Of a stretch of 64,000 nt of DNA, positions 9,407 through 18,602 are shown one piece after another. The stretch spans positions 372,001-436,000 of the forward strand of contig NZ_FQWQ01000001.1 of NCBI RefSeq assembly GCF_900129725.1. The letters run 5' to 3'. Position numbers and translations under genes: made by a program. Every line of letters begins with the position of its first letter. Positions within the stretch are counted from its first letter, which is position 1. The stretch is from Chryseolinea serpens (GTDB lineage Bacteria > Bacteroidota > Bacteroidia > Cytophagales > Cyclobacteriaceae). The notes below the pieces were generated by a model. It saw only the letters and a list, made by a program, of their open reading frames with translations, ran no database searches and was not told the origin of the DNA.

Positions 9407-9805
9407 TCATTTCTTTGACGGTTTTTTGATTTGCATATCAGGGATCAATGGCGTGGTTTCGACAAGTTCGAGCGACTTCACCATATCCTTTGTGCCCGTC
9501 TTATATCGGATAAAATGTGGCGTTTGTAAATGCGATTTGTACGCGGCCGAGTCAGCGTAGATTTCGAGGATCGTGAAGTGGGTTGGGTTATCCTTTTCCT
9601 GAACGGCAAACAAGGTGAGCACCCCTGGTTCTATTCGCACGGAGGCTTCCGCTTCTTCTTTCAAAATCGCTTTGTATTGCTCCAACTGATCGGCATCGAT
9701 AACGATTCGGGCGAGACGTACCATTTGTTTGCTTTTTTCCTGCGCGGAGAGATTGCTGTAAGCCATAATTGCGAATAGGAGAGTGGTGAATATTCTCAGG
9801 TTCAT
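9407..9805 (-). CDS. secreted antibiotic biosynthesis monooxygenase (ABM) domain protein
   Basis: A 132-residue protein with an N-terminal signal peptide (MNLRIFTTLLFAIMAYSNLSAQ) and a single ABM dimeric alpha/beta barrel domain. The ABM pattern is visible in RLARIVIDADQLEQYKAILKEE, the EPGVLTLFAVQEKDNPTHF region and the histidine-containing TPHFIRYK. Related proteins (YgiN-like quinol monooxygenases) oxidise quinols or scavenge reactive quinones. The secretion signal suggests a periplasmic location. The cupin gene upstream on the same strand (start 10295) ends 95 bases before it and may share its transcript. The exact substrate is unknown. Confidence 0.85.
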   Translation of the reverse strand: MNLRIFTTLLFAIMAYSNLSAQEKSKQMVRLARIVIDADQLEQYKAILKEEAEASVRIEPGVLTLFAVQEKDNPTHFTILEIYADSAAYKSHLQTPHFIRYKTGTKDMVKSLELVETTPLIPDMQIKKPSKK

Positions 9806-9899
9806 GATGATTTGATTTTTTTTGCTAGTCTGGTCTTTGCGTGTTCGCCCAATACGTTTCGGGTTATACGAATTATTGATTCAGGTATTTTTTTACTTG

Positions 9900-10295
9900 T
9901 CATTCGCGATACGCTTCTTCAGACACCTGTTCCATCCAATCAACCGGTGATCCGTTCAGTTTTTCTTGTATGGCGATATGGCTCATCGCTGTGGTGATGG
10001 TCGCCCCATGCCAGTGTTTTTCACCGGGCGAAAAATAAACAACATCTCCTTGGTGGACTTCTTTTTTAGAGTCGCCTTCACGTTGCACCCAGCCGGCTCC
10101 AGCCGTGATGATCAAGGTCTGTCCAAAGGGATGGGTATGCCACGCCGTGCGCGCACCGGGCTCAAATGTGACCAATGCCATGGCAACACGAGAAGGCTCC
10201 GGGGGATTGATCAAGGGATCGATTCGCACCGTGCCCGTGAAATATTCCGACGGACCTTTTCCGGAGGGTTGTGATCCACTTCTTATTATTTGCAT
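9900..10295 (-). CDS. cupin domain protein
   Basis: A 131-residue single-domain cupin without a signal peptide. Cupin motif 1 is seen in [21 protein letters not shown], with the metal-binding HTH and Gln in place of the more common Glu, and motif 2 in [20 protein letters not shown]. The sequence resembles the small cupins found beside carboxymuconolactone decarboxylases and quinone-related enzymes, some of which act as hydroxynitrile lyases. It precedes the ABM monooxygenase gene on the same strand, suggesting a joint role in handling small aromatic or reactive compounds (inference). Confidence 0.88.
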   Translation of the reverse strand: MQIIRSGSQPSGKGPSEYFTGTVRIDPLINPPEPSRVAMALVTFEPGARTAWHTHPFGQTLIITAGAGWVQREGDSKKEVHQGDVVYFSPGEKHWHGATITTAMSHIAIQEKLNGSPVDWMEQVSEEAYRE

Positions 10296-10496
10296 AGGAT
10301 TGCTGGGTTTACTCTGCTAAGTTCGTCATTAATGCTGTCAAATGGGCGAACGCGTACAGAAGTTTGAATTGATACGGGCCATTTCTCGATACAAACTTAT
10401 CCCAGTTTGTTAACCAGTGGATGGAATGTCACTCAGGATCAAGAATGGAAAAGGGTAGACGATGCTCCTATGATGAAGCACAGTGTATACACCAAC

Positions 10497-11534
10497 CTAT
10501 GCGCTTTTGCGCTGGTCGCCGCCGGGCGGTGAATCCATCAAAGACTTTCCGGCATGTGTGTTCATATATTGCCGCCGGATGTCTTTCGCGAGCATATGAT
10601 TGCCCGTGTGACTCCAACCCGGTGGCATGATCAGGTAGAGGAATTTATTCTTTATCCCGGGAGCCCGGGCGACATCTTTCGCCAGGTAGTAAAATTCGCC
10701 AAAGTATACATCGAAAAAATTTCCGGCATTGATACTCCGCGTAATGCCATACTGGATCGTGATGTCGTTCTGTTCGGGCTGATAGGTCTTGAACACCCGG
10801 TCCCAGATGTTCAGCAGGTTGCAGAAGTTGGTGTCCATGTAGAGCGGGTTGCGTGCATGGTGTACGCGGTGGTGGGAGGGGGTGAGGATGAATTTTCCCA
10901 GGAAACCAAAGCGCGCATTTTTCATGAAGTTCTCACCCACATGAATAAATCCACCCCAGGTGCCGTCAATGAACATGATGGCAAACAGCATGACGGGAGG
11001 GACGCCCGCCAGGATACAAATGGAGGTCCGGATAAAATCGGCGTAGGGCCCCTCCAGGAAAAAGTGAGCATACGTAACCGACAGGTTCATCTGTTCGGGA
11101 GCGTGGTGTGACGAATGCAGACACCAGAACAACCTCACCTTATGGGCAAGAAAGTGATAGATGAAGTGTGCAAACTCCCAGACAATGTAACCATAGATGA
11201 ACCAGTACCAGGTAAGGGAAACCGGCAGCAGTGCGTAGGGCGACAACAAACCGATACAAAACGCGATGACGCCAAACGAGATAAACTTTCCGATAATGCG
11301 ATTGAATATGTAAATAAAGAACGGGATCTTATACTCCGCCCGGTTGAAATTCTTATGGGCAAATGCCAGCAGGATCTCGATGATCACGATAAACGGAATG
11401 AGCGGCGAAAGAACGGTCTGAATTCCGCTCCAGGTGCGCAGCGAATGGTAGTCGCCGGAGCGAATGATCTCAACGAGTCCGTTGATGGAGAAGAAGCCGA
11501 CGATCTCGTCCCGTAATGTTTCCAGTATTTCCAA
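10497..11534 (-). CDS. sterol desaturase / fatty acid hydroxylase family protein
   Basis: A 345-residue integral membrane di-iron oxidase. After two or three hydrophobic segments in residues about 45-135 come the histidine clusters HFIYHFLAHKVRLFWCLHSSHH and, later, SHHRVHHARNP, which together supply the eight-histidine iron site of the FA_hydroxylase superfamily. Length and spacing are normal for bacterial members. Such enzymes hydroxylate or desaturate membrane lipids such as sphingolipids, carotenoids or sterol-like molecules; the substrate cannot be read here. The gene upstream is the frameshifted Crp/Fnr regulator on the same strand, about 100 bases away, which may once have controlled it. 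Confidence 0.92.
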   Translation of the reverse strand: MEILETLRDEIVGFFSINGLVEIIRSGDYHSLRTWSGIQTVLSPLIPFIVIIEILLAFAHKNFNRAEYKIPFFIYIFNRIIGKFISFGVIAFCIGLLSPYALLPVSLTWYWFIYGYIVWEFAHFIYHFLAHKVRLFWCLHSSHHAPEQMNLSVTYAHFFLEGPYADFIRTSICILAGVPPVMLFAIMFIDGTWGGFIHVGENFMKNARFGFLGKFILTPSHHRVHHARNPLYMDTNFCNLLNIWDRVFKTYQPEQNDITIQYGITRSINAGNFFDVYFGEFYYLAKDVARAPGIKNKFLYLIMPPGWSHTGNHMLAKDIRRQYMNTHAGKSLMDSPPGGDQRKSA

Positions 11535-11632
11535 GGCAGGAAGGGGTTTGGTAAAACCAAACTTAAGGATTTTCAGGGGAAATAGAAAAGGACCGTTACT
11601 TTCTCCATCCGGTCCACAACAGCATCAACGGG

Positions 11633-12225
11633 CTATCGATTTATCCTTTTGCGGATCCGGCTCAGTGAAGGATTGGTGATACCCAAATACGACGATATAT
11701 GATATGCTGGAATGCGATGGATAATGTTTGGGTGCTCTTCAAGCAAACGGATGTACCGTTCTTCGTGCGTGATGAAAAGCAATTCTTCAGCGCGGGTCTG
11801 TGAATACGTAAAAAATAACTCGGCAAGCAGTCTCCCGAATTTTGCCCACTGAGGATGTGTATCGTAAAGATGGCTTAGGTCGTTGTAAGAGATATACATG
11901 ATCTCCGAATCTTCCATGGCTTGTATGAAATAATGGCAGATTTTTTGACTAATGAAGCTGCGGAAGGACACCAGAAATTGATGTTCCGAAAAGAAGAAGA
12001 GGTTCTTCTCCGTGCCTGTTTCAGGGTCTGCGTAATAAATCCGGAAAATACCCTTAACGACCAAGCCCAGATCGTTACAAACCACGTACTGCATATTGAA
12101 GAAGTCACCCTTGGCGATCTTCCGTGGTTTCCAGAACGGCCTGCAGCATCGATATCTTTACGGGTCAGTGCAGCAAAATTGGAGAGATGCGCCTCTAACA
12201 CTTCAAAATTATCTCTCATATTCAT
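11633..12225 (-). pseudogene. Crp/Fnr family regulator, interrupted by a frameshift
   Basis: A typical Bacteroidota Crp/Fnr regulator of about 197 residues is split over two frames. The beginning (12225 to about 12147) reads MNMRDNFEVLEAHLSNFAAL and on to TRKDIDA. The remainder, in another frame, starts PFWKPRKIAKGDFFN and continues through the cyclic-nucleotide-binding-like beta barrel (VKGIFRIYYADPETG) to the C-terminal winged helix (IPAYHISSYLGITNPSLSRIRKR). A single missing base between about 12137 and 12148 explains the break. Without correction a shorter product could start at the internal ATG at 12094, but it would lack the first barrel strands. Either a recent pseudogene or a sequencing error. 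Its nearest same-strand neighbour is the sterol-desaturase-like gene. Confidence 0.85.
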
Positions 12226-12486
12226 TGTTTTTCAAGCAACCGGCAAGGCCGGATTGGGTGGGTATCCGCATCATTTCAGGGCCGGACTTGGTTAGAAAGT
12301 TAAGTCGTTGCGCACGAATTTAAAAGTCTACCACAAAAGTGAGTGGGTGTGGTCCGCCCGTTAAATTCTTTCATGAAAGGATATTTTGATTCGTTTATGG
12401 CTTATTTTGCCAGCCAAAGCAGAGGCCGAACCAATAGAAAAAGCCAAAACCACCGAAGTTGTCGACCACTATGGCGTGACCTGTAC

Positions 12487-12984
12487 CTAAATGGCAGGCG
12501 GGTTGTTGTTGATTTTTCGCTGCATGATAAATTGATAAATGGAGCCTCCGACAAACAGTACAAAAAGCGTCAGTAACGTTTTGACAATCACAGGGTCAGC
12601 CACATCTTTAGCCAGGGGTTGTCCAATGGGCACCCGGGTTAGTGTTTCGTTGACCGTGGGAAGGAGCGACAAGAAAAGACTGAAAGACAGGAGAAAGTTC
12701 TCAAAGTACCTTGCTTTGTTATTCCCTTTCCTCTTGTAAAAAAGATAAGAAGCAATCACCACCAGTATCACGATGAACAGCGAAAATACATGTCCCGGAT
12801 TGAAGCCACCATGCTTGGAAATCCCCAAAGCGGTCAGCGAAGTGATGAGTGTTCCGTAGAAATAGATTTTTCCGGATAGCTCAGCCAGATTGATCTTGCC
12901 AAATTTCACAAACGATGTTAGCGCTGCTCCAATGGCCATTACACCAATGATGGTGTGAAAAATGCCTAAATTTGATAGTCCCAT
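12487..12984 (-). CDS. small integral membrane protein, unknown
   Basis: 165 residues with about four or five hydrophobic helices: residues about 8-24, 42-56, 66-84, 96-112 and 135-153. Short polar loops include KYYKRKGNN-like basic stretches that would sit on the cytoplasmic side. I do not recognise the family with confidence; similar small membrane proteins of unknown function are common in Bacteroidota. It is transcribed divergently from greB across a 159-base region that contains a perfect 14-bp palindrome. Confidence 0.75.
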   Translation of the reverse strand: MGLSNLGIFHTIIGVMAIGAALTSFVKFGKINLAELSGKIYFYGTLITSLTALGISKHGGFNPGHVFSLFIVILVVIASYLFYKRKGNNKARYFENFLLSFSLFLSLLPTVNETLTRVPIGQPLAKDVADPVIVKTLLTLFVLFVGGSIYQFIMQRKINNNPPAI

Positions 12985-13029
12985 AGCTTAGTTTTCTTGC
13001 AAATTTTTAAAGAAAAAGAATGGGGAAAT

Positions 13030-13043
13030 TTCACTTAAGTGAA
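13030..13043. promoter_or_regulatory. perfect 14-bp palindrome between divergent genes
   Basis: TTCACTTAAGTGAA is a perfect inverted repeat, 46 bases upstream of the membrane protein start and 100 bases upstream of greB. Flanking bases extend the symmetry with one mismatch. It is a plausible operator for a dimeric regulator; the regulator is not identifiable. Confidence 0.4.
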
Positions 13044-13143
13044 TTTGAGAGAACTTTTTTTGAAAGTATTAAGAGAAGCCAACAAACAACTTTATAAACG
13101 TAGAAGTCGGATGCATGCATTGCTCCGTAATCAGTAAATAACC

Positions 13144-13617
13144 ATGAAAACGCCTTTAATTACACCGGAAGGTTTAGAAAAGTTGAAAGCGGAGTTGGAT
13201 CATTTGTGGCGCGTTGAACGGCCCGACACCACGCAAAAGGTTTCCTGGGCGGCAAGCCTGGGTGATCGTTCTGAAAATGCAGATTATCACTACAACAAAA
13301 AGCGCCTGCGCGAAATTGACCGGCGAGTGCTCTATCTGCGCAAATGTATCGATGATCTGAAGGTTGTGAATTATTCACCCTTCCAGGAGGGCAAAGTCAT
13401 GTTTGGTGCCTGGGTGGAAATTGCAAATGACAAAGGCGAACAAAAACGTTTCCGTATCGTCGGGTATGACGAAATTTTTGACACCAAAGATTACATCTCC
13501 ATAGACTCACCCATGGCCATTTCACTGATGAAAAAAGAAGTGGGTGACGAAGCCGTCGTGAAAACCGGGGCGGGCGAATTTGTCTGGCGTATTACCAAAA
13601 TTGAGTACCAGAAATAA
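13144..13617 (+). CDS. greB: transcription elongation factor GreB
   Basis: A 157-residue GreA/GreB family factor that enters the RNA polymerase secondary channel and stimulates cleavage of backtracked RNA. The N-terminal coiled coil carries the acidic tip GDRSENADYHYNKKRLREIDRR, and the C-terminal domain has VEIANDKGEQKRFRIVGYDE and DSPMAISLMKKEVGDEAVV, both characteristic of the family. The WRVERPDTTQKVSWAASLGDRSENADY stretch favours GreB over GreA. Single gene. Confidence 0.95.
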   Translation: MKTPLITPEGLEKLKAELDHLWRVERPDTTQKVSWAASLGDRSENADYHYNKKRLREIDRRVLYLRKCIDDLKVVNYSPFQEGKVMFGAWVEIANDKGEQKRFRIVGYDEIFDTKDYISIDSPMAISLMKKEVGDEAVVKTGAGEFVWRITKIEYQK

Positions 13618-13755
13618 CATTTGTTGGCGGGTGACGGTGCTACATGAATTCGGCCTCTTGAACGGCACGTCACTGAAAACTGGTTGTATTTTCACTCCTG
13701 CCGCATTGCAGGCATGATGCGAATGGATTAAATTAGCTTGGCCAACCCTTCCGCC

Positions 13756-14601
13756 ATGCTCAATTTCCAAACGTTCCTCCCTTCGCCGGCATTGCGGAAC
13801 CATCTGTACTGCTACCTGGTGTCGGACGTAGTTGACAACAACGACTTTTCCGTGGTGCACGAAGCACTGCCGATGGGCATCACAACCTTGTGCTTTTCCG
13901 ACCAATCTCGGTGCTATTCGAACAAGACGGCGACAGCCGATACGTTTCTGGCAGCGCCTGATATCGCTATCGTTGGGCAGATGACGCAGAAAGGCGAAAC
14001 AGTTTTCCACCGGCCGTCCCGGAGTGTGGTGGCCCTGTTCCGGGTGACGGGCCTGTTTCGCCTCAGCGGCGTCCCCATGAACATTGTTGCCGGCGGTTAT
14101 TCAACGGATGCCACCTCGGTGATGTGGTATAACGATCTGCGCCAATGTCGCGAACGCATGTTCCAACATCATGATCCAGCAAGGATCGTGAGCGTGCTCG
14201 AAACCTTCCTGACCAACAAGCTGAAGGCTAGCGGCCACTCTACGCGCAATCTCGACAAAGTGGCGGCCTTTATCGATCTCCATTTTGGCGATGTAGACCT
14301 CAAAAAATTGTGCGACCAGGCCAGCATGAGCGTGAAAACATTGGAGCGCCATTTCTCCGAGAAAATCGGTCTTACTCCAAAATACTTTTCAAGGATCATT
14401 CGCTTCAAGCATGCCTTCCGGCAATTGGGTGCCGCGGGGAAGCTCACCGATGTTATGGGGATCATAGAGGCCTGCGGTTATACAGACCAGGCCCACTTTA
14501 TCAAAGAATTTCAACATTTCACAGGGCACTCGCCGTCTTTCTATTATCAAAGCGAAGAAGTACTGACCCCCTTTTTCCTGGAGTCGGCATCCCATAATTG
14601 A
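13756..14601 (+). CDS. AraC family transcriptional regulator (DUF6597-type sensor)
   Basis: 281 residues from the ATG at 13756; a TTG six codons upstream is possible but less likely. The N-terminal half (LRNHLYCYLV, ALPMGITTLCFSD, VVALFRVTGLFRLSG) matches the DUF6597-like ligand-sensing domain common in Bacteroidota AraC proteins. The C-terminal half holds two helix-turn-helices: VDLKKLCDQASMSVKTLERHF and DVMGIIEACGYTDQAHFIKEF, with the conserved GhSPSFYY end. It precedes a membrane protein gene on the same strand by 73 bases and may regulate it. The inducer is unknown. Confidence 0.92.
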   Translation: MLNFQTFLPSPALRNHLYCYLVSDVVDNNDFSVVHEALPMGITTLCFSDQSRCYSNKTATADTFLAAPDIAIVGQMTQKGETVFHRPSRSVVALFRVTGLFRLSGVPMNIVAGGYSTDATSVMWYNDLRQCRERMFQHHDPARIVSVLETFLTNKLKASGHSTRNLDKVAAFIDLHFGDVDLKKLCDQASMSVKTLERHFSEKIGLTPKYFSRIIRFKHAFRQLGAAGKLTDVMGIIEACGYTDQAHFIKEFQHFTGHSPSFYYQSEEVLTPFFLESASHN

Positions 14602-14674
14602 CGATTTTTTACAATGACCGATTCACTATGAATGAACAACTTTAGTCATTCTTTAAAGAGAGGTTAAATTAAGT

Positions 14675-15322
14675 ATGAAGAGATACTATTTTCTACTCGC
14701 CAGCATCGTGCTTCTCTTTCTCTCGCTCTGGGGCTTTTCCGACAACCTGGTAACCGATGTGGGGCAGAAAAGTAATAGCGATCCCAAGTTCATCATACAC
14801 GGATTATTCTGTTTTGCCTGGTTTATTGTCCTGGTCATTCAAACCACCTACATCACGAAAGGGAGCTATCGTGCCCACATCAACCTGGGAGTTGCCGGTA
14901 TGGTGGCGGCCATCGGCGTGTTCGTCACAACGATTTACATTTTCATTGTTATTTATGACGGTTGGCACAAGATGGAATACACCGCCAGGTGCAACAGGTT
15001 CCTTTTGCCGAGCTTTGCCTTACTGGTTTGGCTGGGCTACCGCAATAGAAAGACCGCCGAGACACACAAACGGCTAATGTATGTTGCATCACTGTACATG
15101 TTGGCTCCGATCTTAGGCAGGGCCATGGGCCACTCGATCCTGGACACACTGATCCCAGTAACGGCCCCGATCACTTGGGATGTAACGCTTTTTTGTATCT
15201 GGACGCTCTTCTTCATTTCCCTTTTCCTGTACGACTGGACCACCGCCAGAAAGATCCACAGGGTTAGCAGCCTGGGATTTGTGTGGTTTCTCTTGGTGTG
15301 GACCGTGGCTATCCTGACCTGA
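14675..15322 (+). CDS. seven-helix membrane protein, unknown
   Basis: 215 residues, almost entirely hydrophobic, with about seven predicted membrane helices (residues about 5-22, 40-59, 72-98, 110-125, 138-155, 170-188 and 198-214). Conserved-looking polar residues lie inside helices, such as the histidines in IIHGLFCFAW and AHINLG and the KRLM segment, a pattern also seen in small haem- or quinone-binding membrane proteins. I cannot assign a family. It follows the AraC regulator gene closely and may be its target. Confidence 0.8.
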   Translation: MKRYYFLLASIVLLFLSLWGFSDNLVTDVGQKSNSDPKFIIHGLFCFAWFIVLVIQTTYITKGSYRAHINLGVAGMVAAIGVFVTTIYIFIVIYDGWHKMEYTARCNRFLLPSFALLVWLGYRNRKTAETHKRLMYVASLYMLAPILGRAMGHSILDTLIPVTAPITWDVTLFCIWTLFFISLFLYDWTTARKIHRVSSLGFVWFLLVWTVAILT

Positions 15323-15450
15323 CGGGGTCACCGGAGCGATTGCCGTTATCCGAGTAATTTCTATTGGCCTGTCTCCCGCTTTCTGTTATCTTACGTTATG
15401 CGCGAGCTCATGCCCTTGTTTCAACACGACGGGGATGTAATCTGAATGTG

Positions 15451-17373
15451 ATGAAACAAACCATAATTATCGTATCGATTCTTGCCGCGAGTATCACGGG
15501 CGTTGTCACGGCACAAGGGCTCGAAAAGTCGCTCGTCAGGAATCAAACCAAGACCGCGGAGTTCATCGTCGAGCCGCCAACCCTGTTGTGTGCAGGTTTT
15601 GAGTGGGTCATCTCCGGCGATGAGAACCGGAACGCCACCGTGTCGGTTTCCTATCGCAAAAAAGATAGGGGAGAGTGGCGGACCGGACTACCCTTGTTGC
15701 GTGTGGGTGGAGAAAAGATCTATGGCCATGATCAGCCGTGGGTCTATACCACACCCAACTTGTTTGCAGGAAGTCTTTTCAATCTTGAACCGGGAACGGT
15801 ATACGAATGCCGTTTCCAGTTGTCCGATCTGGATGGCATCGAAGGGCCATCCATGCAAACCGTATTCGTTCAGACCAAAACAGAACCCAAGCCCTATGCG
15901 CTGGGGCAAGTCTATCACGTCTATCCCCCGGGTTATAAGGGAGCAAAACAAAGTCCTGCGTTTACAGGGTTGAACGAAGCCTATTACGGCACCGGCAATA
16001 CCGGCGACTGGTGGAATGTTCCTGAGCCTCGCGTACAGCCCGGCGATGTGATCCTGGTTCATGCCGGTCTTTATAAAGCACACCGGCTCAGGTATGCCGA
16101 CTCCCTGGCGCTCGATTTCCACGGCGCCTATGTGCTCACCCAAAAAGGCACCGCCGAAAAACCGATTGTCATAAAAGCGGCCGGTGACGGAGAAGTTATT
16201 TTCGACGGCGATGGCTCCTACCGGCTCTTCGACGTGATGGCCGCCGACTACCATTACTTCGAAGGGCTCACCATCCGGAATACAGACGTCGCATTCTACG
16301 GGGGATTGAAAAGAGTGATGGGCTGTAGCGGGTTGACCGTCAAGCATTGCAAAATGGAAGACATCGGCATTGCCGTAATGACCTATAGTGCCGACTCCAG
16401 GGACTTCTATATCGCCGATAACATCATGGTCGGCCGGCATGAGCCGGATACGCTCATCGGTTGGTATGGACTCGAAAAGCCGGCGCCCTTAACTTCGTAT
16501 TATGCCATCAAGGTATACGGACAGGGGCACGTGGTCTGCCACAACTCCATTGCTTACTTTCACGATGGCATCTGCGTCGATACCCATGGCTTGCCCGAGG
16601 GCGCGAAGAAATGTGTTTCCATCGATTTTTATCGCAACGATATCTTCAACGTCGCCGACGACTTCATCGAGGCCGATGGAGGCTCGCATAACATCCGCGT
16701 ATTCGAGAACCGCGGGTTCAATGCCTATCATTCAGCATTAAGCGCACAACCCGTTTTCGGCGGGCCGGTCTATTTCATCCGTAACATCTGCTATAACATA
16801 CCGGGCAACGCATTAAAATATATGGTCCGGCCCTCCGGGATCTATACCTATCAAAACACGTTTGTTGCGGACGCCGCGATCAGCGCCTTCTCCAATGGAC
16901 ATTTCCGGAACAACTTGTTTATCGGCCCGGATGATACAAGGCCTTCGCTGAGCGGCACCACGTTCACCAACTACACTACACTGGATTATGATGGCTATCG
17001 CAAGAAGCCCGAAAACCAGACCAACTACCGCTGGCGGTATCCGCAACACGATTCACTGAACCACGCCGATGAAAAAGAGCTTGGGTGGGTAGAATTTAAA
17101 ACGCTCCGCGAATTCACGAAGAAGACCGGATATGAAGTACACGGAGTAGAACTCGAAAAAGCCATCTTCGAGAATGTTCCGCTTCCCGATCCGCGACGAA
17201 AGGGACATGTGTACCCGGTGGCAGGCTACGACTTCAGGCTAAAGCCCGGTTCCAAGGCGATCGATGCCGGATGCCTGCTGCCCACGATCACCGATGGATT
17301 CACCGGCAAAGCACCGGATCTCGGCGCGCTCGAATCGGGAGTGGCCGCGCCACAGTACGGACCGAGAAAATAG
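15451..17373 (+). CDS. secreted right-handed parallel beta-helix protein
   Basis: The ATG at 15451 is chosen because it begins a clear signal peptide (MKQTIIIVSILAASITGVVTAQ); the frame is open upstream but that part looks non-coding. The 640-residue protein has a fibronectin-like module (residues about 35-150, ending GTVYECRFQLSD), then a parallel beta-helix with repeating strands such as PIVIKAAGDGEVIFDGDG, FEGLTIRNTDV, LTVKHCKMEDIGIAV and FYRNDIFNVADDFIEADGG. The fold is shared by polysaccharide lyases, epimerases and glycosidases; the EADGG and catalytic-looking Asp residues fit such a role, but no specific enzyme can be named. Likely periplasmic or secreted. Confidence 0.85.
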   Translation: MKQTIIIVSILAASITGVVTAQGLEKSLVRNQTKTAEFIVEPPTLLCAGFEWVISGDENRNATVSVSYRKKDRGEWRTGLPLLRVGGEKIYGHDQPWVYTTPNLFAGSLFNLEPGTVYECRFQLSDLDGIEGPSMQTVFVQTKTEPKPYALGQVYHVYPPGYKGAKQSPAFTGLNEAYYGTGNTGDWWNVPEPRVQPGDVILVHAGLYKAHRLRYADSLALDFHGAYVLTQKGTAEKPIVIKAAGDGEVIFDGDGSYRLFDVMAADYHYFEGLTIRNTDVAFYGGLKRVMGCSGLTVKHCKMEDIGIAVMTYSADSRDFYIADNIMVGRHEPDTLIGWYGLEKPAPLTSYYAIKVYGQGHVVCHNSIAYFHDGICVDTHGLPEGAKKCVSIDFYRNDIFNVADDFIEADGGSHNIRVFENRGFNAYHSALSAQPVFGGPVYFIRNICYNIPGNALKYMVRPSGIYTYQNTFVADAAISAFSNGHFRNNLFIGPDDTRPSLSGTTFTNYTTLDYDGYRKKPENQTNYRWRYPQHDSLNHADEKELGWVEFKTLREFTKKTGYEVHGVELEKAIFENVPLPDPRRKGHVYPVAGYDFRLKPGSKAIDAGCLLPTITDGFTGKAPDLGALESGVAAPQYGPRK

Positions 17374-17400
17374 AGCGACCGCCAAAGGCTTGCTGCTCAC

Positions 17401-17414
17401 TATACTTTAGTATA
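17401..17414. promoter_or_regulatory. inverted repeat upstream of the flavoenzyme gene
   Basis: TATACTTTAGTATA has 6-bp arms around two bases. It lies about 75-90 bases upstream of a good -7 element, so it could be a regulator site, but no regulator gene is adjacent. Confidence 0.3.
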
Positions 17415-17489
17415 CCGTACGCGTTGAATCTCCCCTGCAAGTTGCTGGTCTTCACAACAAACTCCAGCGCCAAAAGTGACCGTAATTTT

Positions 17490-17497
17490 TATCTTTG
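17490..17497 (+). promoter_or_regulatory. TATCTTTG -7 promoter element
   Basis: TATCTTTG matches the Bacteroidota -7 consensus TAnnTTTG exactly, 26 bases upstream of the ATG at 17524. Transcription from here would start after the alternative upstream start at 17476, which supports 17524 as the real start. No good -33 TTTG is visible. Confidence 0.5.
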
Positions 17498-17523
17498 CAG
17501 GGCTATTTCAACCCGTAAAACTT

Positions 17524-18546
17524 ATGAAGAAAATAGGATTTTTATCGTTCGGACATTGGGCCAATCGCCAAGGCTATCAAGCCCGTACCGCGAGCGACAC
17601 TTTGCTTCAGTCTATTGATCTGGCGGTTGCTGCTGAAGAGCTGGGCTTGGATGGCGCATATTTCCGGGTGCATCATTTCGCGGCCCAGTTGGGGTCTCCA
17701 TTTCCTTTATTGTCCGCTATCGGTGCCAAAACAAATAAGATAGAGATTGGAACAGGCGTGATCGATATGCGTTATGAGAATCCGCTCTATATGATAGAAG
17801 ATGCCGGGTCGGCTGATCTTATTTCCGGGGGCAGGTTGCAGTTGGGGATCAGCAGAGGTTCGCCGGAACAAGTGATCGATGGATGGCGCTATTTTGGTTA
17901 TGAACCCAAGGCAGGAGAAACCGATGCGGACATGGGCCGGCGTAAAGCATTGGAATTTTTGGATAAGTTAAAGGGTGTTGGATTTGCCCAACCCAATCCA
18001 TACCCGATGTTTCCGAATCCGCCAGGTTTGTTGCGCTTAGAACCTCATTCGGCGGGATTGCGTGACCGGATCTGGTGGGGTGCTGCTTCGAATGCTACAG
18101 CAGTCTGGGCAGCCGAAAACGCAATGCACCTGCAAAGTTCTACTCTGAAATTTGATGAAAGCGGAAAGCCTTTCCATGTGCAGCAAGCGGAGCAGATCCG
18201 ATTGTACAAAGAAGCCTGGAAAAAGGCGGGGCACACACGCGAGCCAAGAGTTTCGGTAAGCAGATCCATTTTTGCATTGGTCACGGATCAAGACCGGTAT
18301 TTCTTTGGACAGGACACCAAAAGCGCAGATCAAATCGGCTATATTGAAAGTGACAAACGTGCTATTTTTGGAAGAAGCTATGCTGCGGAACCGGATCAGC
18401 TCATCAAGGAATTGGCTGGGGACGAAGCGATCAGGGAAGCAGACACGCTCCTTTTGACGATACCCAATACGTTGGGGGTGGATTACAATGTTCACGTGTT
18501 GTCTTCTATTTTAAAACATGTCGCACCCGGATTGGGCTGGCGGTAG
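17524..18546 (+). CDS. LLM class flavin-dependent oxidoreductase
   Basis: A 340-residue bacterial-luciferase-like (alpha/beta)8 barrel enzyme. Visible features are the first strand KKIGFLSFGHW, the AEELGLDGAYFRVHHF segment, the IEIGTGVIDMRYENPLYMIEDAGSADLISGGRLQLGISRGSPEQV core typical of the family, and LRDRIWWGAASNATAVWAAE. These enzymes use reduced FMN (or F420 in some lineages) to oxidise small organic molecules; Bacteroidota use FMN. The ATG at 17524 follows a good promoter element. Single gene; the substrate is unknown. Confidence 0.9.
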   Translation: MKKIGFLSFGHWANRQGYQARTASDTLLQSIDLAVAAEELGLDGAYFRVHHFAAQLGSPFPLLSAIGAKTNKIEIGTGVIDMRYENPLYMIEDAGSADLISGGRLQLGISRGSPEQVIDGWRYFGYEPKAGETDADMGRRKALEFLDKLKGVGFAQPNPYPMFPNPPGLLRLEPHSAGLRDRIWWGAASNATAVWAAENAMHLQSSTLKFDESGKPFHVQQAEQIRLYKEAWKKAGHTREPRVSVSRSIFALVTDQDRYFFGQDTKSADQIGYIESDKRAIFGRSYAAEPDQLIKELAGDEAIREADTLLLTIPNTLGVDYNVHVLSSILKHVAPGLGWR

Positions 18547-18602
18547 TTTGGGATGATACCTCTGAGAATACTTTCCGGCATCTGCTTCGCCGGGGAGTAG
18601 GG

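Noticed and set aside
12402-12486. Protein-like aromatic/Gly stretch (AIVVDNFGGFGFFYWFGLCF) on the minus strand directly after the membrane protein gene
   Set aside because: No start codon in a sensible place and the upstream part overlaps the membrane protein gene in another frame; it may be a gene remnant but cannot be supported.
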